Assembly (NCBI RefSeq): GCF_004378355.1
Contig: NZ_SNUB01000015.1
Coordinates: forward strand, 1 to 64,000
Direction of reading: 5' to 3'
DNA: 64,000 nucleotides
Source: Psychromonas algicola
GTDB lineage: Bacteria; Pseudomonadota; Gammaproteobacteria; Enterobacterales; Psychromonadaceae
In this document: positions 41,297 to 51,885 of the stretch, one piece after another
How the letters are laid out: each line of letters starts with the position of its first letter
Numbering within the stretch: position 1 is the stretch's first letter
The notes under the pieces: generated by a model
Databases searched by the model: none
What the model saw: only the letters and a program-made list of their open reading frames with translations
What the model was told of the DNA's origin: nothing
Program-made: the position numbers and the translations under genes

Positions 41297-42304
41297 ATGG
41301 TAGGAACAACCTCAATTAGTATAGATGACATTGAACTAGAAAATTATAGTCAAAGTGCAAACATCGATGGTGACGATCAAAATAACCAAGAGCTTGAAGT
41401 TATTGAAATCAACCCTCCTGCATTAAAAGTAGAAGAAGTTGAACGTTATGCCGTCAGTTCAGATTTGAAAACGATGGATGCAACGCAATTATATTTGGGT
41501 GAAATAGGTTACTCTCCTTTACTAACCGCTCCTGAAGAAATTTATTATGCGCGTCGCTCTTTACGTGGAGATGATGTTTCACGCAAACGTATGATTGAAA
41601 GTAATTTACGTTTAGTTGTAAAAATATCACGTCGTTATAACAATCGCGGTTTATCATTACTTGATTTAGTCGAAGAAGGAAACTTAGGCTTAATTAGAGC
41701 GGTGGAGAAGTTCGACCCAGAAAAAGGTTTCCGTTTTTCAACTTATGCAACTTGGTGGATACGTCAAACCATTGAACGCGCAATCATGAATCAAACTCGT
41801 ACCATCCGCTTACCTATCCATATTGTGAAAAAATTAAACGTTTATTTACGTACTGCACGTGAATTAGCACACAAATTAACCCATGAACCCACTCCAGAAG
41901 ATATTGCTAAAGAATTAGACGTTTCAGCTAAAGAAGTGTCTAAAATTCTAAAATTAAACGAACGTATTAGTTCCGTTGATACACCTATCGGCCATTCCTC
42001 TGACAAAGAGTTATTGGATATTATTCCAGACAGTAATGAATCAACACCAGAAAACGAATTACAAACTAATGATATGAAATTACGTATTATTGATTGGTTG
42101 GAAGATTTAAATCCTAAACAGCGTGAAGTATTAGCGAGACGGTTTGGTTTATTAGGGTATGAAGCCGCTACTTTAGAGAATGTAGGGAAAGAAATTGGTT
42201 TGACTCGAGAGCGTGTTCGCCAAATTCAAGTTGAAGCTTTAAAAACTCTACGTGAAGTTTTGTCTCAACAGGGTTTATCAATTGATTTATTATTTCAATA
42301 TTAA
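41297..42304 (+). CDS. rpoS: RNA polymerase sigma factor RpoS
   Basis: RpoS is the stationary-phase and general stress sigma factor. The 335-residue protein has region 1.2 ([21 protein letters not shown]), region 2 ([22 protein letters not shown], then [17 protein letters not shown]), region 3 and region 4.2 ([23 protein letters not shown]). The position after nlpD is diagnostic. A strong terminator follows at 42339. Confidence 0.98.
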   Translation: MVGTTSISIDDIELENYSQSANIDGDDQNNQELEVIEINPPALKVEEVERYAVSSDLKTMDATQLYLGEIGYSPLLTAPEEIYYARRSLRGDDVSRKRMIESNLRLVVKISRRYNNRGLSLLDLVEEGNLGLIRAVEKFDPEKGFRFSTYATWWIRQTIERAIMNQTRTIRLPIHIVKKLNVYLRTARELAHKLTHEPTPEDIAKELDVSAKEVSKILKLNERISSVDTPIGHSSDKELLDIIPDSNESTPENELQTNDMKLRIIDWLEDLNPKQREVLARRFGLLGYEAATLENVGKEIGLTRERVRQIQVEALKTLREVLSQQGLSIDLLFQY

Positions 42305-42338
42305 ACTTTAGGGCAGTATAGCTTATTCATTTAGAATA

Positions 42339-42366
42339 AAAAAACGCACTTTTAAGTGCGTTTTTT
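42339..42366. terminator. Bidirectional terminator after rpoS
   Basis: A-tract, CGCACTT (42345-42351), TT loop, AAGTGCG (42354-42360) and T-tract. It lies between rpoS and a convergent small gene. Confidence 0.92.
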
Positions 42367-42392
42367 GGTTTAAGTTGATGCTTTATAACTAA

Positions 42393-42578
42393 TTAATTTA
42401 GCTCACCTTGAGAGAAACTGAACGAAGGGTCAATTTCTCGTAACTCTCTAGCTAATAACAATTTAGCCTTCATTTCTTCAATTTCACGCCACTTTCTAGG
42501 TTTTGGCTGTCGTTTCGTCGCACTTAAATGCTGTTTATCGTTATTCATTTCTAAATCATTGAACTGGATCTCTTGCAT
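42393..42578 (-). CDS. Small basic protein, DUF3545-like, 61 aa
   Basis: This short charged protein has the central segment KRQPKPRKWREIEEMKAK followed by a helix LLLARELREID. It resembles the small DUF3545 proteins of Vibrio and Shewanella (their KRQRKWREIEAIKE motif). It has no known function. The ATG is preceded by AAGGAGC, a strong ribosome site, which supports a real gene despite its size. Confidence 0.7.
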   Translation of the reverse strand: MQEIQFNDLEMNNDKQHLSATKRQPKPRKWREIEEMKAKLLLARELREIDPSFSFSQGELN

Positions 42579-42791
42579 GCTTGCTCCTTAGCTCTAATAC
42601 TCAAAGTGTGTTTTAATACAAACACCTTAAAGTCATTAAGTGACATTTATATGACATTAATATTGTATTTCATCCAAGCAGTAACGATTTATTTGAACTA
42701 TGATTAATTTCTGTTTTTTAACTTTTCAAGATAAATAAGTTAACAAAGTGTAAACATTATTTTGGTCTCCAGTATAAGGTTCTAATTTCAT

Positions 42792-44423
42792 ATGATATTA
42801 CCGGCTAATTTCTTTACAACGCAATCAGTATTGGTTGTCGATGATATTGATACCATTCGCAGCGCCGTTAAAGGCATGTTGCAAATGCTAGGTTGTAAAG
42901 ATATATCTACAGCGACTAATGGAGAACGCGCTTTAGAGGTTTGTAAGCATCATGAATTTGATTTTATTCTTTGTGATTTTAATTTAGGCAAAGGTAAAGA
43001 CGGCTATCAATTATTTGAAGAATTAAAATTACGTAAGTTATTAAAAAACAATACGTTGTTTGTGCTTATTAGTGCTGAAACAGCAATACAGATTATCCAT
43101 GGTATTGTTGAGCTTCAACCTGATGATTATCTACTAAAGCCCTTTTCCTATAAAAAACTAGAAAGTCGCTTAACTAAAGCATTAGAAAAACGCAAAGTAT
43201 TGGGACTCATTTTCGATGCTGTAATGGCTAATGATTATCAAGGAGCGCTAGAAGCTTGCGATACCATTACTAAACTACACCCTAAGTATGCGATGGCTGT
43301 AATGCGCCTTAGAGCGGAAGTGTTTATCAAGTTAGGTCGCTATCAAGAAGCGTCTATATTATATGATACTGCTTTAGTGACTCGAGAATTTGGTTGGGCG
43401 AGGTTAGGTAAAGCAATCACCTGTTATTACCTCAATGAATTACCTAAAGCGATTATTATATTAAAACAGCTCGCTGAAGTATTAGAGACCAGGGTAGAAG
43501 CTTTAAACTGGTTAGCAAATATTTTTGTTAAACAAAATCGACTGGAATTGGTAGAAGAAACGCTTATTGAATCAGTTAAAATTTCACCTAAAAATATACC
43601 TCGTCAACGTGCTTTGGCTAATTTCTCGGTTTTGAATGGGGATTGGGAAGTCGCGTTACGTTGTTTTAAAACGGTATTAACCAATACTCGTTTTTCAATT
43701 CATGAAAATATTGAGCATCATTTTAATTATGTCCATTGCTTAATAGATAAAGCACAAACAGAAAGTGAATTACAACGTGCTAAAATATTTTCTCAAGTCC
43801 AAGCCGTACTTAGAAATGCTAAAAACAGGTTTGATCCTACTATCTTCTCAGAATTAGAAAAAGTAGCTAATGCTCGTATAGCGGTATTACGAGATGTTTT
43901 ACATGAAGCAAATGCAAGCCTTTTAGACTGTAGCCAAGAGATAGTGGTTAATTGTGGTAAAGATAGTATTTTACAATTAGCTAAAGCTTGGTTTGAGTTA
44001 GGTGATTATGAGCACTATGAAACCTTAATGAAGTTACTTCCTAAAGAATCTCCTAGCGAAAGTATAGAAAGTGTTAGCGAAATGCTACGCATTGAAAAAG
44101 CAAGTAAAGAAAGCAATGTTAAAATAGCTAAATTATTAGAGCTTAACCAACAAGGCCTTGCTCTTTACAAGAGTGGTTTATACCAAGCTTCTACAGCTGT
44201 ATTTTTAGAAGCATTTCAGTTAGTGCCAAACAATTTACAACTTGCATTAAACTTAGCCCAATCTATTAGTAAAGGTTGGCCGTCCAATGAGACTTACTTA
44301 CTTAAAAAAGTAACGATTAAACGTTGTGTGAATATTATTGAATCACAACCTCTACCATTAGAGAGACAGGTTAAAGCACGCTATGATTCTTTTGAGTATG
44401 ATCTTAAAAAATTAATAGTTTAA
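42792..44423 (+). CDS. Response regulator with C-terminal TPR-like repeats
   Basis: Residues about 10-130 are a receiver domain. They include the acidic pair in LVVDDID, the phosphoacceptor Asp62 in FILCDFNLGKGKDG, a Ser in LISAETA and the Lys in LLKPFSYK. The remaining ~400 residues are helical repeats of TPR type (for example YQGALEACDTITKLHPKYAM and YQEASILYDTAL, plus a final block near 470-500), with no DNA-binding or enzymatic output. Signalling is therefore likely through protein-protein contacts, as in VieB-like regulators. No histidine kinase is nearby; pilin genes follow. Confidence 0.85.
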   Translation: MILPANFFTTQSVLVVDDIDTIRSAVKGMLQMLGCKDISTATNGERALEVCKHHEFDFILCDFNLGKGKDGYQLFEELKLRKLLKNNTLFVLISAETAIQIIHGIVELQPDDYLLKPFSYKKLESRLTKALEKRKVLGLIFDAVMANDYQGALEACDTITKLHPKYAMAVMRLRAEVFIKLGRYQEASILYDTALVTREFGWARLGKAITCYYLNELPKAIIILKQLAEVLETRVEALNWLANIFVKQNRLELVEETLIESVKISPKNIPRQRALANFSVLNGDWEVALRCFKTVLTNTRFSIHENIEHHFNYVHCLIDKAQTESELQRAKIFSQVQAVLRNAKNRFDPTIFSELEKVANARIAVLRDVLHEANASLLDCSQEIVVNCGKDSILQLAKAWFELGDYEHYETLMKLLPKESPSESIESVSEMLRIEKASKESNVKIAKLLELNQQGLALYKSGLYQASTAVFLEAFQLVPNNLQLALNLAQSISKGWPSNETYLLKKVTIKRCVNIIESQPLPLERQVKARYDSFEYDLKKLIV

Positions 44424-44470
44424 CGTGAGTATGTGGTAATACTTAATTTGCTATAGCCTTTGGGAGGAGA

Positions 44471-44995
44471 ATGAGATTACTCATTATCAAAGGCTTTACC
44501 CTTTTTGAACTAATTATTTCTATTGCTATCATTAGCATTATTTCTATTATTGGTATTGCGTCATATCAACCTTTAATTGCTAACCAAGCGCTTTCCTATC
44601 GCGCTGATCAAATCTACTACACATTAAAACTCGCCCAATCAGAAGCTATTAAACGTAATAAAACTATCTATGTTCATTTTTGCCAGCAGCAGTCCGTGTG
44701 GAAAATGGGGATAAGTGAATCCTCACAATGCGATTGTTTTACCTATAATGCCTGCCAGTTAGATGGCATTGAAAAGGTGCAGAATTTAGCTGATGGTAGA
44801 ACGTTATTTATTAACGAGGAAGCTATTACCTTTAGTGGAAATCAAGCTTCTTACAAAGCATTACGCTTTAAGGTTGAAATTGGCTCTATCACATTAACCA
44901 ATAGTGAAAAAAAATCACTTTCTATTATTCAAAGTGGTAAGCGTTTAAGAGTTTGCGCACCAGGCATTGAAAAGTTGGGATATCCTCAATGTTAA
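44471..44995 (+). CDS. fimT: Minor type IV pilin, FimT/GspH type
   Basis: A class III signal is evident: a short basic leader, then GFTLFELIISIAIISIISII, with the prepilin peptidase cut after Gly and Glu at position 5. The segment RADQIYYTLKLAQSEAIKRN is the FimT/FimU hallmark. The C-terminal Cys-bearing half (CQQQ, CDCFTYNAC, C-terminal CAPG...C) could form disulfides. It overlaps the next pilin gene by seven bases. Such minor pilins prime type IV pilus assembly. Confidence 0.87.
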   Translation: MRLLIIKGFTLFELIISIAIISIISIIGIASYQPLIANQALSYRADQIYYTLKLAQSEAIKRNKTIYVHFCQQQSVWKMGISESSQCDCFTYNACQLDGIEKVQNLADGRTLFINEEAITFSGNQASYKALRFKVEIGSITLTNSEKKSLSIIQSGKRLRVCAPGIEKLGYPQC

Positions 44996-45606
44996 AGCGT
45001 ACAAATAAAACACTCGGATTTACCCTAGTTGAGTTGCTTATTTCTTTGCTATTGGGATCTCTTTTATTAGTTATGTTGATTGGTTTATACGTCAATAGCG
45101 TGTCGGCATCAGCTAAAGCACTTCAATTCTCAAGGTTACGTACTGAGCTTCAAGGAATGCTCGCTTTAATGGAAAGTGATATTCGTCGTGCGGGTTATGG
45201 CGGTAGTGAATACAGAGTGGGGAAAGACAGGAATAAGGTATTTGATATCCTCAACACAGAAACACAAAAATGCATTATTTATGCATATAATTATAAATTA
45301 GCTGAATCCATCAGTAGTTCTTATTTTATGGGCTTTCGTTATTCAACGGCCACAAAAAATTTGCAGTTTGGTAGCAAGGTGGATACACAAGCAATCAATT
45401 GTTTCAGTAGTGGATCTTGGGTTAAATTAAACGACCCTGATTTTTTAAAAATTACCTCATTAAGTTTTATTGAAAGTACTGCTGTGATTGGACAAACCAC
45501 TAAGCGAAGTGTCGATATTGCTATTGCAGGAGAATTGACCACTAACAGTGATTATAAATACAAGGCAAAAATACGTGTGCAAGCACGTAATAGTGAATTG
45601 AATTAA
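44989..45606 (+). CDS. pilW: Minor type IV pilin, PilW type
   Basis: The prepilin motif is GFTLVELLISLLLGSLLLVM after a seven-residue basic leader. The downstream segment LRTELQGMLALMESDIRRAGYGG is the characteristic PilW signature. The length (205 residues) is somewhat shorter than many PilW proteins. It is translationally coupled to fimT, but pilV, pilX, pilY1 and pilE are missing here, so the usual minor-pilin operon is split or reduced. Confidence 0.85.
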   Translation: MLKRTNKTLGFTLVELLISLLLGSLLLVMLIGLYVNSVSASAKALQFSRLRTELQGMLALMESDIRRAGYGGSEYRVGKDRNKVFDILNTETQKCIIYAYNYKLAESISSSYFMGFRYSTATKNLQFGSKVDTQAINCFSSGSWVKLNDPDFLKITSLSFIESTAVIGQTTKRSVDIAIAGELTTNSDYKYKAKIRVQARNSELN

Positions 45607-45702
45607 TAAAAAATGACCGTTATGATGATGAGTAAGTATGAACAACTAACTAGTTGATTTCTTTATTCCTATTTTTCTATTCTACTCATCTGGAAGTAAT
45701 AC

Positions 45703-46839
45703 ATGCACATTGCCGCTAAATCTTGGTTGAACAGCTACTTCATTTGCTTCTTTTTTATTTGGGGAATCTTTTTACCTTTTTGGGGGATCTGGCTAGAAGC
45801 CAAAGGGGTAAGTCCGGAGCAAATAGGCACCTTATTTTCCTTAGGATTAGTACTGCGTTTTTGCAGCAATATTGGCCTGTTACCTCGTTTAAAAACAGCC
45901 CGCGGTACGTTAAAGCTATTAAGCGTTTTAAGTTTTGGTTTATTAGCTTGTTTATTACTCTTAGTCTTCTTTCAAGGTTGGTATGCCTTAGCGGCTTTAA
46001 CTTTATTACTTAACTTTTTAATTGGACCAATGATGCCACTGGGCGACATCATTGGAACTCGTCTAGTTAAACAAATTAAAATTAACTATGGGCAAGCTCG
46101 CTTATGGGGTTCAATAAGCTTTATTGTAGGCTCTTCTTTTGTTGGCTGGTCTATTAGTGAATTTGGTAGTGAAAGTATCCTTTGGATCATCATTGCTGCC
46201 GCTTTGGTTACCTATTGTTTAAGTTTAATTAAACTAAACCCACAACTACAAGATCCAACGGATAAACCTAAAGAAAAAGTTAATATATTTCTTTTATTAA
46301 AGCAGCCAACAGTTATTTACTTTGTATTAGTCATGGGACTGATACAAGGTAGTCACGGTGCTTATTATGCATTTAGCTCTATTTATTGGAGCTCAATGGG
46401 GATTTCTGAATTTAATATTGCTTTGTTATGGGGGATTGGTGTTTTAGCTGAGATTATTCTGATGCGCTTTAATGATCGTTTATTTAATCATTGGAGTATT
46501 AAAAACATGTGCTTATTAGCGCTGGTTGCTGGCATTATTCGTTGGTTTGTTCTCTGGTACACAACGGATTTAGTTTTGTTAATGTTAGCTCAAACCTTTC
46601 ATGCCTTTACTTTTGCCTTGGCGCATTTAGCGGCGATGCGTTTTATTGCAAAACAAGCAGATGAATTAATGGTGGGCTATCAGTCTTTATATTCAAGTCT
46701 ATCATTAGGGTTAGTGATGGCTTTATTAACCTATATTTCAGGTTGGGTATATGAGCCACAAAGCGGAACTGTATTTTTATGGATGGCTGCAATTTTATTA
46801 CCTGTTTTTATATTATTAAAAAAATGGCGTATTGAATAA
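45703..46839 (+). CDS. MFS transporter, HcaT / phenylpropionate-permease type
   Basis: This 378-residue permease has about 11-12 membrane helices. The N-terminal motif SYFICFFFIWGIFLPFWGIWLEAKGVSPEQIGTLFSLGLVLRF belongs to the LacY-like HcaT group of the major facilitator superfamily. Substrates in this group are varied (aromatic acids, nucleosides), and the sequence does not identify one. It is monocistronic, between pilW and fxsA. Confidence 0.82.
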   Translation: MHIAAKSWLNSYFICFFFIWGIFLPFWGIWLEAKGVSPEQIGTLFSLGLVLRFCSNIGLLPRLKTARGTLKLLSVLSFGLLACLLLLVFFQGWYALAALTLLLNFLIGPMMPLGDIIGTRLVKQIKINYGQARLWGSISFIVGSSFVGWSISEFGSESILWIIIAAALVTYCLSLIKLNPQLQDPTDKPKEKVNIFLLLKQPTVIYFVLVMGLIQGSHGAYYAFSSIYWSSMGISEFNIALLWGIGVLAEIILMRFNDRLFNHWSIKNMCLLALVAGIIRWFVLWYTTDLVLLMLAQTFHAFTFALAHLAAMRFIAKQADELMVGYQSLYSSLSLGLVMALLTYISGWVYEPQSGTVFLWMAAILLPVFILLKKWRIE

Positions 46840-46870
46840 TTGAACTTATGCTTGCTTTTAAACCTAATAA

Positions 46871-46898
46871 CTTGAATTTCATAATTTAGACCCCAGTT
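46871..46898 (+). promoter_or_regulatory. Sigma32-like (heat-shock) promoter of fxsA
   Basis: CTTGAA (46871-46876), a 14-base spacer and CCCCAGTT (46891-46898) match the sigma32 pattern CTTGAA-N13/14-CCCCATNT with one or two mismatches in the -10. The same -35 and spacer occur before groES. It is 35 bases before the fxsA ATG. Confidence 0.7.
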
Positions 46899-46932
46899 CT
46901 AAAGTGTATTCATTCTATTAACTGAGGTATTT

Positions 46933-47403
46933 ATGTTCGCACGATTGTTTTTGGTTTTTACTGCTGTTTCATTACTTGAGATTTTTGTACTCGTTAAAGT
47001 AGGCAGCTTTTTAGGTGCATTAACAACAATACTTCTTGTTATTGTGTCAGCATTAATTGGCTCTGCGTTAGTGCGTAGTCAAGGTTTACAATTATTAACA
47101 CAACTTCAGCAGCGTGTTGCTGCAGGCGAAATGCCTGGCCAACAATTAGTTGAAGGCATGATGTTAATTATTACAGGTGTATTATTAGTCACACCCGGTT
47201 TTGTTACTGATTTTTGTGGTCTGTTATTATTACAACCAACGATTCGCGCCAACATGGCAAAAATGGTAATGGCAAACATTAAATTTACCTCACAAACAAC
47301 TATGGGTGGTTTCGGACAGCAACAAGCAAACCGTAATACTCCATATGATGATTCTGTGATTGAAGGTGAGTTTGAACATAAAGAAGATAAAAGAATTGAT
47401 TAG
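46933..47403 (+). CDS. fxsA: FxsA-family membrane protein
   Basis: FxsA is a small inner-membrane protein; in E. coli its overproduction relieves exclusion of phage T7 by the F plasmid. The 156-residue protein has the conserved opening LFLVFTAVSLLEIFVLVKVGSFLG, then SALIGSALVRSQGL and a third hydrophobic segment GMMLIITGVLLVTPGFVTDFCG, ending in a soluble acidic tail. It sits upstream of groESL, as in many gammaproteobacteria, and has a heat-shock-like promoter of its own. Confidence 0.93.
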   Translation: MFARLFLVFTAVSLLEIFVLVKVGSFLGALTTILLVIVSALIGSALVRSQGLQLLTQLQQRVAAGEMPGQQLVEGMMLIITGVLLVTPGFVTDFCGLLLLQPTIRANMAKMVMANIKFTSQTTMGGFGQQQANRNTPYDDSVIEGEFEHKEDKRID

Positions 47404-47584
47404 TTGATCATAAATTGTAGTTTTTTTTGGTAAATTTCATATTAGCTACTATATTCTCTGACGCATAATCAAGATTTAGCAATTCGCTAACTGATTAGAC
47501 TCGATGTTAATAAAATTGTCATGTTAACTCTGTATTATTCGTGCCTCAGTTATTTATGCACTAAATAAGATAAAAGGAGAACCG

Positions 47585-47830
47585 ATGAAACTTAATCGTT
47601 CTACTACTCTAAGAAGTTTTAAAAAATACCAACCTCGTCAAATTGCAAAGTTTGTTAAAGGTTTTTTCAATGGTCGTATCTTCATTGCTGGATTAGGCCG
47701 CTTTCGCGTAATAGAGGGCAAAGTTGTTGCCTATAAACATCTCAAAACAGAACAAAAAATACTGATGGCAGTCAGTGAGATTAACCAAGTTGTTGCTGAA
47801 CTTTCTCGTCCTAAAGTTGCAATTGCTTAA
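47585..47830 (+). CDS. Small basic hypothetical protein, 81 aa
   Basis: No family is recognised. The protein is strongly basic (KLNRSTTLRSFKKYQPRQIAKFVKGFF) with GRIFIAGLGRFRVIEGKVV in the middle and no membrane segment. AAAGGAGA seven bases before the ATG is a strong ribosome site, and a terminator follows, so it is a real single-gene unit between fxsA and groES. A nucleic-acid-binding role would suit its charge but is only a guess. Confidence 0.65.
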   Translation: MKLNRSTTLRSFKKYQPRQIAKFVKGFFNGRIFIAGLGRFRVIEGKVVAYKHLKTEQKILMAVSEINQVVAELSRPKVAIA

Positions 47831-47859
47831 GTTCCTCATTTACAAATTCATCTAAATTA

Positions 47860-47888
47860 AACCAGCGCCTCAATTGCTGGTTTTTTTT
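47860..47888 (+). terminator. Terminator before the groES promoter
   Basis: AACCAGC, a 9-base loop and GCTGGTT, followed by eight T. Confidence 0.85.
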
Positions 47889-47930
47889 CAACAAAAATAA
47901 CGCCTCTTTTAAATATTTTTTCATAATAGC

Positions 47931-47958
47931 CTTGAATCGAATTTTTTTGGCCCCATCA
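47931..47958 (+). promoter_or_regulatory. Sigma32 heat-shock promoter of groESL
   Basis: CTTGAA (47931-47936), a 14-base spacer and CCCCATCA (47951-47958) form a near-consensus sigma32 promoter about 50 bases before the groES ATG. Confidence 0.88.
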
Positions 47959-48005
47959 GTTAATGCATCATAGAATTTAATTTGTTAACAACCAAAGGAG
48001 TCATA

Positions 48006-48296
48006 ATGTCTATTCGTCCTCTACATGATCGCGTTATTTTAAAACGTACTGAGCAAGAAACTAAATCTGCAGGTGGTATTGTTTTAACTGGCAGTGCTGC
48101 TGAAAAGTCTACTCGCGGTAAAGTGATTGCTGTGGGTAATGGCCGTATCTTAGAAAATGGTGAAGTAAGACCATTAGATGTAAAAGTCGGTGATACTGTT
48201 ATTTTTAGCGAAGGTTATGGTTTAAAAACAGAAAAGATTGAAGGCGAAGAAGTCTTGATCTTAAGTGAAAGTGACATTTTAGCAATTGTTGAATAA
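48006..48296 (+). CDS. groES: Co-chaperonin GroES
   Basis: GroES caps the GroEL ring during ATP-driven protein folding. The 96-residue protein starts [13 protein letters not shown], has the mobile loop [18 protein letters not shown] and ends ESDILAIVE. The ATG at 48006 follows AAAGGAG, whereas an upstream in-frame codon has no such site. It is co-transcribed with groEL from the sigma32-type promoter. Confidence 0.98.
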   Translation: MSIRPLHDRVILKRTEQETKSAGGIVLTGSAAEKSTRGKVIAVGNGRILENGEVRPLDVKVGDTVIFSEGYGLKTEKIEGEEVLILSESDILAIVE

Positions 48297-48343
48297 TTGT
48301 TAAAAATTGCTGTTTATTCTCTTGTTTTGAAAACAAAAATTAA

Positions 48344-50002
<1,659 letters not shown>

Positions 50003-50132
50003 TTTCTGAATGCATAAATGGTCTACTTCATCGTTGCGTTGCCACTCGTTTAAGAAACACTAAACGTCGCGACAAAGCGCCTTGAATTAAACAATTTCTG
50101 CTATCCAGAAACGGCTCAGCTGTTTATGAATG

Positions 50133-50157
50133 AAAGCCCACTTCGGTGGGCTTTTTT
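50133..50157 (+). terminator. groESL terminator with UUCG tetraloop
   Basis: AAAGCCCAC-TTCG-GTGGGCTTT with a following T-tract: a 9-bp stem with an ultra-stable tetraloop. Confidence 0.95.
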
Positions 50158-50189
50158 GTACCTGTTATTTTTTAATCAAAATAAGGGGG

Positions 50190-50283
50190 CTTCTTTAACG
50201 TTCCGTTCATACATCATATCCTTGTGGCGAGCTGAACTAGAGGAACGGCTCTATTGATTCAGGGAAACGAAGCTAGGCGGGAT
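50190..50283 (+). repeat. Short copy of a dispersed repeat family
   Basis: The stretch from CTTCTTTAACG through CCGTTCATAC, CTTGTGGCGA and TGAACTAG, then TCTATTGATTCAG and AACGAAG, matches 56147-56310 with the middle deleted. The rest of the 50158-50434 interval shows no gene apart from the terminator of the DUF1566 gene. Confidence 0.75.
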
Positions 50284-50387
50284 ATCGACACATTAAACAT
50301 GTTTTTTATTAACCGAGCGCCTGCCAATATTTATATTCCGTTTGCATTATTAAGTTGGGCTAATATTCATCTAAAGTCGTAGTTAGT

Positions 50388-50427
50388 CTAAAAAAGCAAA
50401 AAGAGCGACAGTTCAATGAACCATCGC
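50388..50427 (-). terminator. Terminator of the DUF1566 lipoprotein gene
   Basis: Read on the minus strand, GCGA-TG-GTTC-ATT-GAAC-TG-TCGC forms an interrupted hairpin (50405-50427) followed by TCTTTTTGCTTTTTT. Confidence 0.75.
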
Positions 50428-50434
50428 GAGATAA

Positions 50435-51682
50435 TTATTTTACTGTTCGAACCATTAAAGTGTAGTTTTTAGTCATGACTAAATCTGTCGCATTTTCTGA
50501 TGACATATCATAATCAGAAGGTATCCCTGATTTAGGATCACTCCGTTGCGCTCCTGCACCATGCCAATCATAATACTTGCTTGCTGAAGAGTTCTTTTTA
50601 CTAAAGGCTTTACTAAAAGAGATATAGGTTGCGGTATATTTAAAGTCACCTTGAGTTGTATTAGACCAAAACCATAGTGGATCTGAAGTATCTCCACTGC
50701 CTGTCAATGTAAATATATTGGTATTAATCGCGGGCCAAGAACCAACCTTACCTCCATACTTAACGATACTTTGAAGTTCTTTAATATTTGGTAAACGCCA
50801 GTCAGAATAGCCTGCTAGATTAGAGGTTTTAGCATTTACAATAGCAGTCTGCCAATCCCTTCTTACACCGTCATCTGATTGTTGCCACATTAATCCAGTG
50901 GCTTGATCAGTTATAGTTCCATCGTTATTCTTAACAAAATCATTAACACCATAAACATTTTCTTCACCACGGACACATCTGACAAAGTTACCCGGAGCAT
51001 GGATATTTTTATTGTTTGTACCGAAAGTGTAGCCTGTTTCATAAGCTTTAATATGGCCGTCAGCAAAGTTATAGCCGAATGCTGCTTCTACGTCCTCTGT
51101 ATCATGGACGGGGCCTAGAGTATATTTGGTTATTGACCAATATTGGCCAATATAAGCCATTCTTTTGTCATATTCAAAATCAAAATAATCAGTATCAATA
51201 TAAGGTGTATTTTCACTTTCGTTACGAGGATTAACAATTTCTCCTCTAAAATCAGCTAGAGAAAATAGCTCTTTAATTGTAGGTAGTCGCCAGTCTGTAT
51301 TGCCTGCAATCGATAAATTTTTACAATAGCTAATTGCATTCTCATATGAATAGTGATCATAATCTGGAGTCTTTTGCCACATCATGCCTGTATTATTATC
51401 AGTGACAGTTCCATCTCCATTATTAGTATATGAAGCTTGTACACCTAGGTATTGTGCGTCTTGCCCATATAAAACATTATTTTCTGCAGGGCATATTATT
51501 TCGCTTCCGCTATTATCAAAACAATTATCTTGGCTTGTATCAACCACAATAAATTGAACTTTAGGTAATGGTGTTTCATTATTTGTTATTACTTGAAGCT
51601 GTTGACTACATCCAACCAAGGCTCCAATAGTAATAGTTAGAACTGAAATTTTAAAAGATTGATTCTCAAATAAATATTGCAT
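50435..51682 (-). CDS. Lipoprotein with two DUF1566 (Lcl-like) domains
   Basis: The 415-residue protein has a lipoprotein signal (VLTITIGALVGC, Cys near 25). Two tandem DUF1566 domains follow. The first (about 90-240) has DGTVTDNNTGMMWQKTPD and GNTDWRLPTIKELFSLADF. The second (about 258-412) has DGTITDQATGLMWQQSDDG and GYSDWRLPNIKELQSIVKY. DUF1566 domains occur in surface-exposed or adhesion-related proteins and resemble C-type-lectin-like folds. The gene is divergent from a membrane-bound AraC-type regulator about 200 bases away, which probably controls it. Its binding partner is unknown. Confidence 0.87.
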   Translation of the reverse strand: MQYLFENQSFKISVLTITIGALVGCSQQLQVITNNETPLPKVQFIVVDTSQDNCFDNSGSEIICPAENNVLYGQDAQYLGVQASYTNNGDGTVTDNNTGMMWQKTPDYDHYSYENAISYCKNLSIAGNTDWRLPTIKELFSLADFRGEIVNPRNESENTPYIDTDYFDFEYDKRMAYIGQYWSITKYTLGPVHDTEDVEAAFGYNFADGHIKAYETGYTFGTNNKNIHAPGNFVRCVRGEENVYGVNDFVKNNDGTITDQATGLMWQQSDDGVRRDWQTAIVNAKTSNLAGYSDWRLPNIKELQSIVKYGGKVGSWPAINTNIFTLTGSGDTSDPLWFWSNTTQGDFKYTATYISFSKAFSKKNSSASKYYDWHGAGAQRSDPKSGIPSDYDMSSENATDLVMTKNYTLMVRTVK

Positions 51683-51885
51683 GACAGTTTCCTTTTAGTC
51701 TGATGAACTGAAAATAGTGTAAAAATAAAACAGTGTCGTCCATTTGGCGTCATTTGGACGTTTTTATCGCTAAATATATATAAAAATAATCCTATCGCTA
51801 AAATGTTCTTTTTACTCTTTCTGCACTTACTATAAAATAAAGCAGAATTTACTATTAATTCTAAAATAATTAGGAGTCCTTAACC

